NCBI GenBank assembly: GCA_020152595.1
Contig: JAIGNY010004489.1
Span: 245,153-309,152, forward strand
DNA length: 64,000 nt
Reading direction: 5' to 3'
From: Chiridota heheva
Taxonomy: Eukaryota; Echinodermata; Holothuroidea; Apodida; Chiridotidae
Every line of letters starts with the position of its first letter. The first letter of the stretch is position 1. Positions 22,963-34,113 of this stretch are shown in pieces. The notes under the pieces are model-generated. The model was not told where the DNA came from and did no database searches. It saw only the letters and a program-made list of their open reading frames with translations. Both the position numbers and the translations under genes were made by a program.

Positions 22963-23552
22963 GACTCTTTTTTTCTTTCTTTTTAACCATTTTCTAACAT
23001 TTACATTTTCCACAAACAACTAGGTATCTGGACCTCAAACTTTAACCCTCTTCCTTCCCCTTCCCATAGAATCATAGATTTGGTTTGACCTGTGAAAAAA
23101 TCATCGGTTCACTGCTAGCTAGACTCTCAAACATGAGACCTCCAGTGCCTCACTTATATGCTCAACTGACCGAGTCACCTTCTATACAATGCAAAGCTAT
23201 AGCAAAATACACACAATATTTTTGCATCTTTAAATCTTAATAATAAATAGGTCTACTGTGTGTACAAATTTCTGGAAAATCAATACTGTTCTGTAACACG
23301 TAATAGGCCTATGTGATATTGCCATTTATTAATGTGAGCTTTACTGTATTTTCTATCAAGCAAAGTGTTTGTTCTGTGAGGAACTTCACTGTCCGGGTCA
23401 TATTGGGCAATTCCAGAAAATAAGTGTATGGAGAGGGGGAGGGGGGGGGAAGGTTGACAGCAATCAGAATCGGGGTGGGTGGTGGTCAGCCTAGTCTGGA
23501 ATCGGAATCGAGGTGGTTGGGGGTGGGTGTCTGTAAGAATGTCACTGACTGA

Positions 23553-23900
23553 GGGGTCAGGTAGCTTAGTTGGTAGAGCACACGACTGAGATGCTGGAAG
23601 TCACGGTTCAAGCCTCGGACAGGCCTAACCAGTTTTTCCACAGCTATGCAGACAGATACGCCGATCATCAAAGCGGAAGTACGTCGTTTGCAGCTCCGGC
23701 TTCTCATTCAGCTGTTGAGCAAAGTGGCAATGGTTGACTGGTGCTCGCCGTCCTTCGGAGGGGACGTTAATCTGTCAGTCCCGATGGTAGGACAGTCACA
23801 CCCTACCTGGTTCTCTGAGCACTTCTCGAAAAGATCCATATAGGAAGTCTTGCCGAGTTCCCGTAAGGGAGAATCATGTACAAACAAACAAACAAACAGA
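23553..23900 (+). mobile_element. tRNA-derived SINE, family A, short copy
   Basis: Same head (GTCAGGTAGCTTAGTTGGTA) and body as the copy at 9173. It ends in (ACAA)n at 23880-23898. About 75 bp present in the other copy is absent after GAAAAGATCC. It lies in PARP1 intron 1. Confidence 0.88.
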
Positions 23901-24093
23901 CCCCCACCCCCCCTCCTCAGTACACTTATTGTCTGGAATTGCCCATTACAGTACGCAGGCAAGATTTAAATATATAAAAAAAAAGGTTCTTTATATTGAT
24001 TGACTGATGTTCAGCTGTGACCCTGACGGTCTTTTTTCCAGCACCTTTTCGGCCCATTAGACCTAACGTTAGATTATAGGCCTATGCTAAAAA

Positions 24094-24228
24094 GAATGCA
24101 TCTCTTTCTTCCCTCACAGTCACACACTAAAGCCTAAGGATTGGAATGCTTTACTGTCAGACATTGTACATGCACCAAGTCTCAACTGTTTCAAAGCTAA
24201 ACTTTTTAACACTTGTATTGCTAACTAG
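24094..24228 (+). mobile_element. LINE 3' end fragment
   Basis: The frame reads SFFPHSHTLKPKDWNALLSD, then IVHAPSLNCFKAKLFN, and stops at TAG (24226-24228). This is the usual C-terminal end of CR1/L2/Jockey-group reverse transcriptases (SFF.R....WN.LP..VV.APSL..FK..L). Only the last about 45 codons are present. It lies antisense in PARP1 intron 1. Confidence 0.75.
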
Positions 24229-24366
24229 TTTTTTTTACTCATACTTTTTACACTCAGTTGGCGTTTATGTCCTTTTGAAGGATTTGACTTAACTGATTCA
24301 GATACTAACGTTTACTTTAACACTTAACGTAGGCCTATCACTATCATTGATAATAATCTTTCTTAC

Positions 24367-24483
24367 CTGGATCATTTTCGCCAGTCTTAAACTTTCCTTG
24401 GAAATTGGATTTTTGCACTTCTTACAGCTTGCCCTTCCACTCTTAGCATATTCAGCTTTGTATGGATAGTCATCTGCATTCAT
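24367..24483 (-). CDS. PARP1: PARP1 exon 1: start codon and first half of zinc finger 1
   Basis: The ATG at 24483-24481 has an A at -3 (AAAATGA). It opens a 39-codon exon, [20 protein letters not shown] and onward, ending in phase 0 at [22 protein letters not shown] is an almost invariant PARP1 signature. Cys20 and Cys23 are the first two zinc ligands, and Arg17 and Arg33 sit where vertebrate PARP1 contacts the DNA backbone. Finger 1 is the one required for activation by DNA breaks. Joined to exons 2-4, it gives about 200 residues colinear with the N-terminus of the full-length enzyme, which is usually near 1,000 residues. Any 5' untranslated exon was not identified. Confidence 0.95.
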
Positions 24484-24720
24484 TTTGAATCTGATTTACG
24501 TCTTTACTTCTGAACGAAAAGCAATCACAAACACTACACGGCACGTGTATAGTTGCACAGGGTTCACGAAATGGCAACTACTTGTACACTGTGTAGGCTG
24601 GGCCTATGAACTGTACAAGCCTATAAACTGTACGATACATCACGGCAACGTGCGTGCAAAACCTGGAATTCCCAGTTTCACAAGTTTGTTTTGACATGTG
24701 CTTGATGACGTCATTTAATG
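24484..24720 (-). promoter_or_regulatory. Presumed PARP1 upstream region with a palindromic CRE
   Basis: TGACGTCA, the full ATF/CREB consensus, lies at 24706-24713, about 225 bp upstream of the PARP1 ATG. The stretch between is richer in CpG than the surroundings (CGAAATGG, CACGGCACGTG, CGGCAACGTGCGTGC). No TATA box is obvious. A 131-codon open frame overlaps on the same strand and shows no known domain. Confidence 0.4.
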
Positions 24721-25087
24721 GCGGAATGACAAGAGTGTTTTGTAAGCCTCGAAAAGTTGAAACTGTATGGGGGTGGGGGCAGGGGAGGACAGGTAGAACT
24801 TTTCCACTTTCTTCCGAATTTGTATCTTTGATCGTGATGTTTTGCATTTTAGCGTGATTTGTCCCCACTTTTGACTTTGCTCGTCCATTTTCGGTCAGCG
24901 AATCCCAGATAATATCAGGGGCACGACCAGGGAAATATGTTGGGATATCTTCCATATCCAAAACTTTCAACATATAGGCCTAACACATTTTTTGTAATTG
25001 AAATAGCATAGGTTCGTGATACTAAGGTAATGAAATAACATGAACTAAATGATTAACACACAATATAATTATAAAAACACAGTTTTC

Positions 25088-25106
25088 TAATAATAATAAT
25101 AATAAT
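25088..25106. repeat. (AAT)n microsatellite
   Basis: About six AAT/TAA units just beyond the 3' end of the minus-strand LINE. LINEs of this group often end in short tandem tails, so it may mark that end. Confidence 0.75.
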
Positions 25107-25204
25107 AGGTGCTGTTTATAACTTCTACAGTACTAACTATAATCAGTGCCACTTTACAATCAAAATAAAAAGCAAAAAGTTAAGCAGAGTATTAGTAATA
25201 ATTT

Positions 25205-26790
25205 AAATGCTAATTAAAAAAGGTAAGTTTTAAGTTTCTTCTTGAAAAGGGGGAAAGAGGTTATACATTGTATCTCGGCCGGCAATTATATTCTTTTGGT
25301 CCAGCCACAGAAAATGCACGATCCCCAAAGATTTTTCTGTAAGTTTTTGGCATTTCGAATGTGCAAGAATGAGTTGATCTCAGTGAATAATTGCTTTGTT
25401 TTACATGAAAATAACTTAAGTAAGTTGGCGCTAATCCAGTTATAAATTTGAAAGACATGCATAGCAACCGAAATAAAATTCTAAACCAATATTGGCAACC
25501 AATGCCACTTCAAGCATTATAATAATTCTTCCCTAAAATCAATCTCGCTGCAAAATTTTGAACCCTTTGTAATTTAGTTATTGACGTACTTGGCAAGCCA
25601 TTATACAACATACTACAATAGTCAAGCTTAGAATTTATAAGAGAAAGTACCAACTGTTAAAGGGACTGATTGTTTAAATGACTGCATAATGACCTTAGGC
25701 GACGGTAGCACATACATAGCTGTTTTACACTTTTTATCTGTCTTTCAAATGTTAGCTAATTGTCCAACCAAACCCCAAGATATTTAATACACTGACTATC
25801 ATCCACGTGGACATTATTGATACCAAACCGTACCTTGATGTAATTGGACCTTGCTATTAAATTGTATGTATAAGTTAAGTTTTATTATTATTCAGTTTTA
25901 GTCTTTTTTTCATTCATTCGGGTTGAGACAAGGATAGCATATTCTTCCAAAGCATCAATGCAATGCTGCTCATCCAAAAAGCTGTTTGCTGCGAAACTGC
26001 TATGATATGAATGGTCGTCAGTGTATCCCATGAGAGTAATCTCTAGCATGTTTCCGATTTGAATTGGTGTAATTATGAACAGTGCTTGCGTAAAGATTGT
26101 ACAGAACCGGGCCTGCACAACTGCCTTGAGGCACGGAGAATGGAAGGCTGATGATCTCCTCAGAAAGCGATTGCTATTCGAACTGAATTTTCTTCTATTT
26201 AAATAGTTATGGAACCATTGTAATGCCTTACCATCTATTCCAAATTGGTTGTGCAATACCTTCAGCATAATGTCATGGTCCACTGTATCAAAGGTGGCGG
26301 AAAGATCTAGAGCCAGCAGAGGTGTAATCCGTTGCCTATCCATACTGCACATTACATCATTGGTAACTTTTAATAAGACAGTTTCTGTGCTATACGACTC
26401 ATCGCTTACATTGTCAGGTAGCAATTCATTGGTTTTAAGATGATCATTCAGATGTAATAACATCCCTTTTTTAACTATTTTAGATATAAATGGCAGGTTA
26501 TTCACTGGTCTGTAATTTGAGAGAACCAGTTCTAGTCCTGGCTTCTCAAGTAATGGTTTCAGATGGAGGTTTTCCATAAAGAAGAAAATTCACTTAAATT
26601 ATTAAGAAGAAAATTCACGAGTCAATTAAGGAGTTATCTATAACCTTTGTGAGAAGAGGAGGGAGAACATCTACATGAGTTTTTATTAACTTTGCTGGAA
26701 ATGGGTCTGTGTGACAATTAGTAAAATTGGCATTCAAAATTAACTTTTAAATCTCTTCATTTAATGGAGGGAAAGTAGAAAAATCTTGAC
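25205..26790 (-). mobile_element. Decayed CR1/L2-like LINE, reverse transcriptase part
   Basis: The minus strand, read with a few frame changes and stops, gives the colinear core of a non-LTR reverse transcriptase. In order I see PPLNEEI and DPFPAKLIKTHVD (26785-26660), LSNYRPVNNLPFISKIV (fingers), LLALDLSATFDTVDHDI (motif A), VPQGSCAGPVLYNLYA in a shifted frame (motif B), and YTDDHS (motif C, in place of YADD). Then come IKYLGVWLDN, SLINSKLDYCSMLYNGLP, LQRVQNFAARLILGKN, FITGLAPTYLSYFHVKQS, FGDRAFSVAGP and the terminal FKKKLKTYLF. A tandem AAGAAAATTCACTT pair breaks it near 26580-26620. The endonuclease and 5' end are absent. With several stops it cannot encode an active enzyme. Confidence 0.9.
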
Positions 26791-27344
26791 AATTTCTTAC
26801 TGGGAGGGGGGTGGGGAGGGGTTAAACAGTTGATAATCTTTAAGATTATTAACGCCTATCCACGACAGATTGTAATTTATAACTCGTAGGTCTTGAGGGA
26901 CAGCGTCAAGGCCTGAGCTTTAGTCAGAATTTTTTGGACAATATTTTGTTTTACTATAATTGTGGGAATTTTAATTGTGGTGTTTGCTGGATCAGCAAGG
27001 TCGGTGAATTTCAATTGTGGTGTTTGCTGGATCAGCAAGGTAGGTTATAGACTGAACCGATATCATAGTACAAAAGAACAAGAGGTTACAGGGATTGCAG
27101 CTTCGGAAAGTTCAAACTTCTTTCATTGAAAGCCACAAATATTTCATAACGCATGCGCCAAGATATGCCGTGCCGGTGGAAGGGTATATTCTTCCAGACA
27201 TAAAATTCGAAAAATATGGTACTAAAACACACACATTTTTCCTATAAATATCCGACAAACCTCACAAATTAAAAAATCCCAGACGGGGGGGTACACTGTT
27301 ACAGAGGGTTTGAGAAAATGGGTATAGCTTTGATCAAATATTAT
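26791..27344. other. Intergenic stretch without a gene
   Basis: A 32-bp phrase (AATTGTGGTGTTTGCTGGAT followed by CAGCAAGGT) occurs twice, at about 26973 and 27011. No other structure is recognised. Confidence 0.5.
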
Positions 27345-27494
27345 GGGGCCCCTAAGGTGACATGAAAGTACAAATATTATTTCGTTTAAACGAAATGTTA
27401 TTTCGTTTAAACGGAATATTATTTCGTTTAAATGAAATAATATTTTGTTCAAATGGAATAATATATTTCTCTTTTATGTTACCTTAGGGACTCT
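27345..27494. mobile_element. Small palindromic MITE
   Basis: The left end GGGGCCCCTAAGGTGACATG and the right end (reverse complement AGAGTCCCTAAGGTAACATA) are related inverted repeats. Between them are three to four tandem copies of an about 27-bp unit built on the palindrome ATTTCGTTTAAACGAAAT (27374-27465). No coding capacity. The exact target duplication could not be fixed. Confidence 0.6.
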
Positions 27495-27556
27495 GTAAGA
27501 TATAACACGACTGGAAGAGAAATTTTGCTTGTATTAATAAAATACATCACATATGC

Positions 27557-28280
27557 AGTGGCGTAGGAACGGGGACAATAATTATATTGAGGGGGAGGGA
27601 GGGGGGGGCAAGTACCATTTTGGCCCCCAATATACTGAAGTTCTAAAGAATTGATTTTGAAGAGTCAGATTCCATGCTTGGCTTCTTTTCTTCCTACAAT
27701 CTTCCATTCTCAGGAAATCTACTCTTCAAAATTTCCTTCATTTACGTGAAATTGGCTTCAATTTTCTCCCTTTTTGAGAAATCTTCAAAACGTTTCTATG
27801 AAATTGTGTAAAATTTCCTTCATTTTTGTTAAGTTTTCTTCAATCCCCCCATCCTTTTACAAATAGTCAGTGAACCGTGAGAGACTCATATAGTTTTGTA
27901 GGTTTGTTGGGACAAATGACATCCCCCAATGTCAAATATCTTCCTACCCTGCCGATATGCAGTTGAACTTCAAAGATCCCTTGAATGAAAGATGGTAGCT
28001 CTTTCTACAAAGATAAATCAAGTGCGAGCATTCTATGCTAATTCTGATCAAAATTTTCAAATACCTAAAATCGCAGAGCTTTCAGGTGCTTCGCTCCCAG
28101 GACCCCCACCGGGGCTTCGCTGGACCCCACTAGGGGCCCTTAGGCGGCCCCTAGAACCCCATACTGCTAAGCTTGGCACTATACGCACTCACACTGACGC
28201 CAGGTAGCATACATACAATTTGTCATAAATTCGACCACCCCCCCCCTACCCCAACTAGAGTACCCTAGCTACGCCCCTGG
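27557..28280. mobile_element. Possible hAT-like non-autonomous element
   Basis: It starts CAGTGGCGTAGGAAC and ends CTAGCTACGCCCCTGG, whose reverse complement CCAGGGGCGTAGCTAG is a recognisable partner. Ends of CAG(T/G)GGCGTAG type are common in hAT-like elements of many animals. Internal G-rich and C-rich stretches lie beside each end. No transposase frame, and no clean target duplication. Confidence 0.35.
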
Positions 28281-28519
28281 ATATTGTTTTATCATATTTT
28301 GACATTTTCAACAAATATATATCATCAGCAAATTCTGATAAGCCTTGATAAGTGCCCATACAAAAATAGTCGCCCCTAAATTATGCCAATTTCGCCCCCA
28401 TTCCAACTAAAGGATCTTTTTTGGTTCCGATACTATCAGTATCAGAAACCTATTCAGTCGTCTGCACAATGTATGTATGTAGGCCTATGTATGGGTGTGT
28501 GTGTATGTCTGTGATGCTT

Positions 28520-28960
28520 TGCTTGTAAACATGATATCTCCTGAACATGACCCATAGATGGTCCCTATTGTTTTTAGTATCGCTTTTGTGTATATTAAGG
28601 GTGGGCGGGGCAAAATGTAAAAATCTTCAAATGCTCATATTTTGATAACCATATGTTTGCATCTCCTTTGGTATATATAGGTGTTGCAGTTGGTGTAGAT
28701 GCCCAAGTTATAAAAATGTTCAAAATCACTGATATGAATTGTGAGCCGGTCATAATATGGTTTTACTTAAACCAGCTTGAAAACACGATATCTTCTGAAC
28801 CATACATCAGTGCATGTCGCATTTGGCACATTAATAAATCATGACTCAAAGATAGCCCCTATTGTTTTTTGGTGTCAATATCATACATATTAATGAGTGG
28901 GTGGGGCTTAGTGAAAAAAATCTTAAAGTTTTCAAATCTTCACAAGTGCGTGCCAGTTTT
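28520..28960. repeat. Diverged tandem duplication
   Basis: Two related blocks (about 28525-28640 and 28790-28950) share GATATCT(C/T)CTGAAC, then CCCTATTGTTTTT, a TATTAA..GTGGG(C/T)GGGGC stretch and AAAATCTT. Identity is low, so the duplication is old. Confidence 0.6.
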
Positions 28961-29334
28961 GCTTCTTATGTGGCATGCTTATGTATAGTGTGCACATGCT
29001 TATGTTCTTAAAATGTCATATTTAATTAATTTTGAAATTAGAAAATATATCTTTATTCCACCCACAACCTGTAAATTTCTATGAAATTAATTTCTTTACT
29101 ACCGTTGTAAATTACCACTCTTTCATAAACCTATTAGTTGCTTTGTTTATTGTCTGTAATAGCATTATTGTTCTCCTAGGACAGAGACTAGATGACTTAA
29201 TACAGTAGGTGGCAGCAACTGCCCCCCTTTGAACTGCATTCCTTCTCAATGCTGAACAATTGCAAAGTGTGTTTCATGGGTTGATCATCATTAGTGACTT
29301 TGTATAATTACCTAAAATGCTTAAAAGAAACAAA
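28961..29334. other. Intergenic stretch without a gene
   Basis: AT-rich. The end (29275-29330) is related to 31095-31140 and probably belongs to the duplicated family D element that follows. Confidence 0.4.
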
Positions 29335-29480
29335 TACTTTAATCTAGTGGTCATATCATGACGTTGTCAAGTTAGAGGTTCCTGATTCAATTCCCGGCGG
29401 GTCCTCATCCATCAATTCTTCACAGGTGGATTATGTCTGTGTAACCGTAACTGTTGAGGATTTGATGTAAAATACCCAAC
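29335..29480 (+). mobile_element. tRNA-related SINE, family D, copy 1
   Basis: A-box-like TCTAGTGGTCATATCATGAC and B-box-like GATTCAATTCCCGGCGGGTC are in tRNA-like order. A diverged copy is at 31165-31240 (CTAGTGGTTATAACATC and TTTAATTCCTGGTGGGTCTC). The upstream flank (CATGGGTTGATCATCATTAG) also recurs before the second copy. Confidence 0.6.
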
Positions 29481-29939
29481 ATATCCATCTACATTTTAAA
29501 ACCTTAATGTAAAAACTTATCAGTTTAAAACACAGATATTTATAGTGTATTAGCACCAACCAATCAAAGATTCATTCCCACAACTTGGGGAGGGAGGAAA
29601 TTGACATCAAAGTCATTCACACACGCTCTAGAATAGGAATGGTCAAATAAAGATCATATTTTGGTCAAATGGACATTTAATTTTTGAACGGTTAGTTCGG
29701 AGCAGACTTGACTGTGTTATAGTCAGATTTGACCATTTTTTTTTGATTGCATAAATAGGGCCAGACTTCCTTCTGTGACAGGGGAGGGGGAGGGGGCTAT
29801 GAAACATTCTGGTGTAAAAATTCAAATGACCAGTGAGACTGGGTGAGACCAGTGTTGCTTAGGGAGGGTGCTAGATGGATTCCCCTCTTTTTATTACAAT
29901 TCCATCTTCAAATAAATTATGAATGAAGAAAACATTTAC

Positions 29940-30425
29940 TATTGCTTGGAATTAAACCCCTCAAGAACTTGTGAACTAAACTCCCATGGCAACTTGGAAC
30001 TAAACCCCCACGGCAACTTGGAATTAATCTCCTACACAGCATGGAATTAAGCCCCGCACAGCTTAGAATTAAGCGCCTGCACAGCTTGGAATTAAGCGCC
30101 TGCACAGCTTGGAATTAAGCGCCTGCACAGCTTGGAATTAAGCGCCTGCACAGCTTGGAATTAAGCGCCTGCACAGCTTGGAATTAAGCGCCTGTACAGC
30201 TTGGAATTAAGCGCCTGCACAGCTTAGAATTAAGCGCCTGCACAGCTTGGAATTAAGCGCCTGCACAGCAGCGCCTGCACAGCTTGGAATTAGCGCCTGC
30301 ACAGCTTGAAGCGCCTGCACAGCTTGGAATTAAGCGCCTGCACAGCTTGGAATTAAGCGCCTGCACAGCTCGGAATTAAGCGCCTGCACAGCTTGGAATT
30401 AAGCGCCTGCACAGCTTGGAATTAA
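29940..30425. repeat. 23-bp minisatellite, AATTAAGCGCCTGCACAGCT type
   Basis: About seventeen regular units of GGAATTAAGCGCCTGCACAGCTT between 30040 and 30425, with diverged units (AACTTGGAATTAAACCCC) at the left edge from 29940. Some units are shortened (30268, 30309). Related degenerate units reappear around the following SINE (30510-30580 and 30770-30905). Confidence 0.92.
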
Positions 30426-30426
30426 A

Positions 30427-30980
30427 CCCCCACTATATTTCATGACTCCAACCATATCCCTCAAGTGCAATGAATATTCATTGCATTTTCAATACGGTCG
30501 AATCAAAGCCCCGCATCCAGCTTAGAATTAAGCGCCCACACTGAGCTTGGAATTAGGCCCTCAATGGTGTAGTGGGAATTAAGCCCTCCTTGGTGTAGTA
30601 GTGGTTAGTGCTTTATCCTCTCATCGGCATGTCCTGGGTTTGTATCTTGGTGGGCCTGCAACCAGTGAGTTCACAACTGGTTATGAAAGGCCGTGGCCGT
30701 CTTGATATAATGTTTAGCACTGGATGCTTTTGGGACGTTAAACCTTGCTATGCTATGCTAAGTTCCCGCACCGGGCTTGGAATTAAGCCCCCACGACAAC
30801 TTGGAATTAATCCCCAACAACAACTTGAGAGTTAAGCTCCCAAACAGTTTGATATTAAGCCCCACACAGCTTGGAATTAGGCGCTTGCACAGCTTGGAAT
30901 TAAGCCCCCGCTATATTTCATGACTCGACCCATATCCCCCTCAAGTGCAATGAATATTCATTGCATTTTCAGTACACTCG
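30427..30980. repeat. Direct duplication flanking SINE copy 3
   Basis: CTATATTTCATGACTC and CAAGTGCAATGAATATTCAT with surrounding bases occur at 30433-30500 and again at 30909-30975. Between the two copies are degenerate 23-bp units and the family B SINE, so the SINE sits inside an expanded minisatellite block. Confidence 0.8.
30584..30760 (+). mobile_element. tRNA-derived SINE, family B, copy 3
   Basis: CCTTGGTGTAGTAGTGGTTA with a core ACAACTGGTTATGAAAGG and the TGCTATGCTATGCT tail. Inserted within degenerate units of the 23-bp minisatellite. Confidence 0.87.
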
Positions 30981-31164
30981 ATACCTTCAACTTGTCGAAA
31001 TATATTTATTCAAACTTTTCCATGCAGTTACAAATTCCTGAAATTACAGATAAATGTCTCTATTATGCAATTCTTTCATTCATTCAGATGATTCATTCAT
31101 GGGTTGATTATCATTAGCAGATAATCTCTGGCTATTTAATTATCTATAAGCTTGAGCAATTAAG

Positions 31165-31240
31165 AGACCTCTAGTGGTTATAACATCAGCTTGACAATTT
31201 AGTTTAATTCCTGGTGGGTCTCCAAAATTTATAACATCTC
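31165..31240 (+). mobile_element. tRNA-related SINE, family D, copy 2
   Basis: Truncated, diverged relative of 29335-29480, preceded by the shared flank CATGGGTTGATTATCATTAG at about 31098. Confidence 0.5.
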
Positions 31241-32164
31241 CGAACAATAAATTGTTTCAGCAAAATATTTTAATTTCCCCTAAAATCTGGACTATTACAT
31301 TTTAATTATTAGATAATTCAATCTTTTTCTTCAAAGACATACCCCATATCCTTCTCCCAAACATGCACTTTTAAGGTGAGATTTTAAAAAATCAAAATTT
31401 TCTTTGATCCGATGGGTTTTTCTTAGTTCCACTCCCTCCCCCCTTATGAGTTATGCCCTCCACGATCCCCAGCCCAATTCATGGATGAAGTTTGAGAGCA
31501 TGCATATCATTATGCAGAGATGTCTAGAGTTTATTAAGCTATTTGGATGAGGAGGAAATGCTCTTTCCCCCTCCAATATAAAATAGGACCTATTAATTCA
31601 TGATGGATGAAAAAAAACCTTCTTTACTTCCATGGGCACCTAGTACAAAATTACTTCAATTATATGACTATAATATTAAACATTTCTCTGTTTGCAGAGA
31701 AAGGGGCTATAAAACATGCTTGAAATTCAATTGGGTCTCACTGGGGGCTCTAACTGATTAAGCAGATCTCAATATCTTCAGATGTTAATCATAATATAAG
31801 CAGTGAAGAGTCCTGCCTGCACCACAACAGCTTCTAAAAAAATAAGGCATCAGAACTACACAACCTTTTGGTTTATAGTTAAAAATAACTGTAAAATTCC
31901 ATGGTGAAAGTCAAATTTGCATTGGTGAAAAGGAAGAAAACAATTTTATCGTTCTCTTGCAACAATCAAATTAGAATATTTTCCATGCCCTTTTCCTACC
32001 TTTGGCTCAAATCTATTTTACCGTTATGTATTTCTTTAGAGAGATTTAAATTAGGAGAGATGCATTGTGGGTTATAATGACAAAACTCTCCTGATTGGGA
32101 GACCTCCCGTTCAGGGGCGTTGACCGAACTGTTCATAGTACAAAGAATGTAAACAGACATTGTA
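31241..32164. other. Intergenic stretch without a gene
   Basis: No gene or repeat recognised up to the first unit of the satellite. Confidence 0.5.
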
Positions 32165-34060
32165 TAAAGAGCTCGGACCTGTATAGGGAGCTCAGACAAA
32201 AAAAGGTAGCTGAAACCAGAATAGGTAGCTTGGACAAGTATAGAGAGCTGAGACCAGTATAGGGAGCTGAGACCAGTAGAGGGAACTTGGACCAGTATAG
32301 AGAGCTGAGACCAGTATAGGGAGCTGAGACCAGAATAGGGAGCTGGACCAGAATAGGGAGCTCAAACCAGTATAGGGAGCTCGGACCAGTACTTGTTCTA
32401 GCTCCCTATACTGGTGTGAGCTCCCTATACTGGTCTCAGCTCTCTATACTGGTCTGAGCTCCCTATACTGGTCTGAGCTCCGTATACTGGTCTCAGCTCT
32501 CTATACTGGTCTGAGCTCTCTATACTGGTCCAAGCTACCTATACTGGTCCGAGCTCCCTATACTGGTCCGAGCTCCCTATACTGGTCCGAGCTCCCAATA
32601 CTGGTCCGAGCTCCCTATACTGTTCCGAGTTCCCTATACTGGTCTCAGCTCCCTATACTGGTCTGAGCTCTCTATACTGGTCCAAACTACCTATACTGGT
32701 CCGAGCTCCCTATACTGGTCCAAGCTCCCTATACTGGTCCGAGCTCCCAATACTGGTCCGAGCTCCCTATACTGTTCCGAGTTCCCTATACTGGTCGGAG
32801 TTCCCTACACTGGTCCCTATACTGGTCTGAGGTCCCTATACTGGTCCGAGGTCCCTATACAGGTCCAAAATCCCTATACTGGTCCAAAATCCCTACACTG
32901 GTCTGAGCTACCTATACAGCTCCGACCTTACTATATTGGTCTGAGCTCCCTATACTGATCTGATCTTCCTATACTGGTCCGAGCTCCCTATACTGGTCCG
33001 AGCTCCCTATACTGGTCCGAGCTCCCTATACTGGTCCGAGCTCGGACCAGTACAGGGAGCACAAACCAATAGAGAGCTCGGACCAGTAAAAGAAGATCAG
33101 AACAGCGTATTATACCAAATATTCATTTTATGCAATATACAAATACATGATGAGAAATAAATATGAATACATCTATGATAAGAACACAAACATTGTATAG
33201 GGAGCTTGCACCAATATAGGGAGCTCAGACCAGTATAGGGAGCTCAGACCAGTAAAGGGAGCTCAGACCAGTAAAGGAAGATCAGAACAGCATTTTATAC
33301 CAAACATGCATTTTATGCAAAATACTGTAAGATGATAGAAAATAAATATGGATACATCTATGATTAGAAGACAAACATTATATAATATTATACCAAACAT
33401 GCATTTTATGCAAAAAACTATAAAATGATAAGAAATAAATATGAGTACATCTATGATCAGAACACAAACATTGTATGGGAGCTTGCACCAGTATAGGGAG
33501 CTCAGACCAGTACAGGGAGCTCGGACTAGTAAAGGAACATCAGATCAGCATTTTATACCAAACATGCATTTTATGCAAAATACTATAAATGATGAAAAAT
33601 AAATATGAATACATCTATGATTAGAACACAAATATTGTTTAATATTATACCAAACATGCATTTTATGCAAAAGAATAAAAAATGATAAAAAATAAATATG
33701 AATACATCTATGATCAGAATACAAACATTGTATAGGGAGATTGCACCAATATAGGGAGCTCAGACCAGTATATGCAGCTCAGATTAGTAAAGGAAGATCA
33801 GAACAGCAATTTATACCAAACATGCATTTTATGCATTATATAAAATGACACTCAAGAAATAAATATGAATACATTTATGATCAGAACACAAACATTGTAT
33901 AGGAAGCTAATTGCACCAGTATTGGGAGCTCAGACCAGTATAGGTCGCTTGCACCAGTATAGGGAGCTCAGACCAGTATAGGTTGTTCCCACCAATACAG
34001 GGAGATCGGACCGGTACAGGCAGCTCAGAACAGTACAGGCAGCTCAGACCAAGGAGCTTC
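32165..34060. repeat. Satellite array 1: 19-bp units plus AT-rich modules, with an inverted block
   Basis: The 19-bp unit (TATAGGGAGCTCGGACCAG and variants) runs on the plus strand from 32165 to about 32396. It flips to the opposite orientation (AGCTCCCTATACTGGTCCG) from about 32400 to 33040, then returns to plus. From 33100 to 33900 it alternates with about six copies of an AT-rich module of roughly 105-115 bp (CCAAACATGCATTTTATGCA through AATATGAATACATCTATGAT). Each standard 19-bp unit contains the palindrome GAGCTC. The array ends near 34060 at unique DNA. Confidence 0.95.
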
Positions 34061-34088
34061 TACACATGGAGATCTGACGGTCGTAAAA

Positions 34089-34113
34089 CCTTTGAAGCAA
34101 TGTGTGTAGCCGC
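34089..34113 (+). repeat. Left 25-bp inverted repeat of the island
   Basis: Begins CCTTTGAAGCAATGTGTG and ends TAGCCGC. Its exact reverse complement is at 40720-40744. Three GGTCGTAAAA-type phrases surround it (34078, 34116, 34145). Confidence 0.85.

Noticed and set aside
22691-22990. Pro-rich 99-codon minus-strand frame
   Set aside because: Antisense translation of the G-rich tract.
24578-24973. 131-codon minus-strand frame upstream of PARP1
   Set aside because: No domain recognised; it overlaps the probable promoter with a CRE, and PARP1 has a convincing start at 24483.
25242-25467. Plus-strand frame opposite the LINE
   Set aside because: Shadow of the reverse transcriptase C-terminus on the minus strand.
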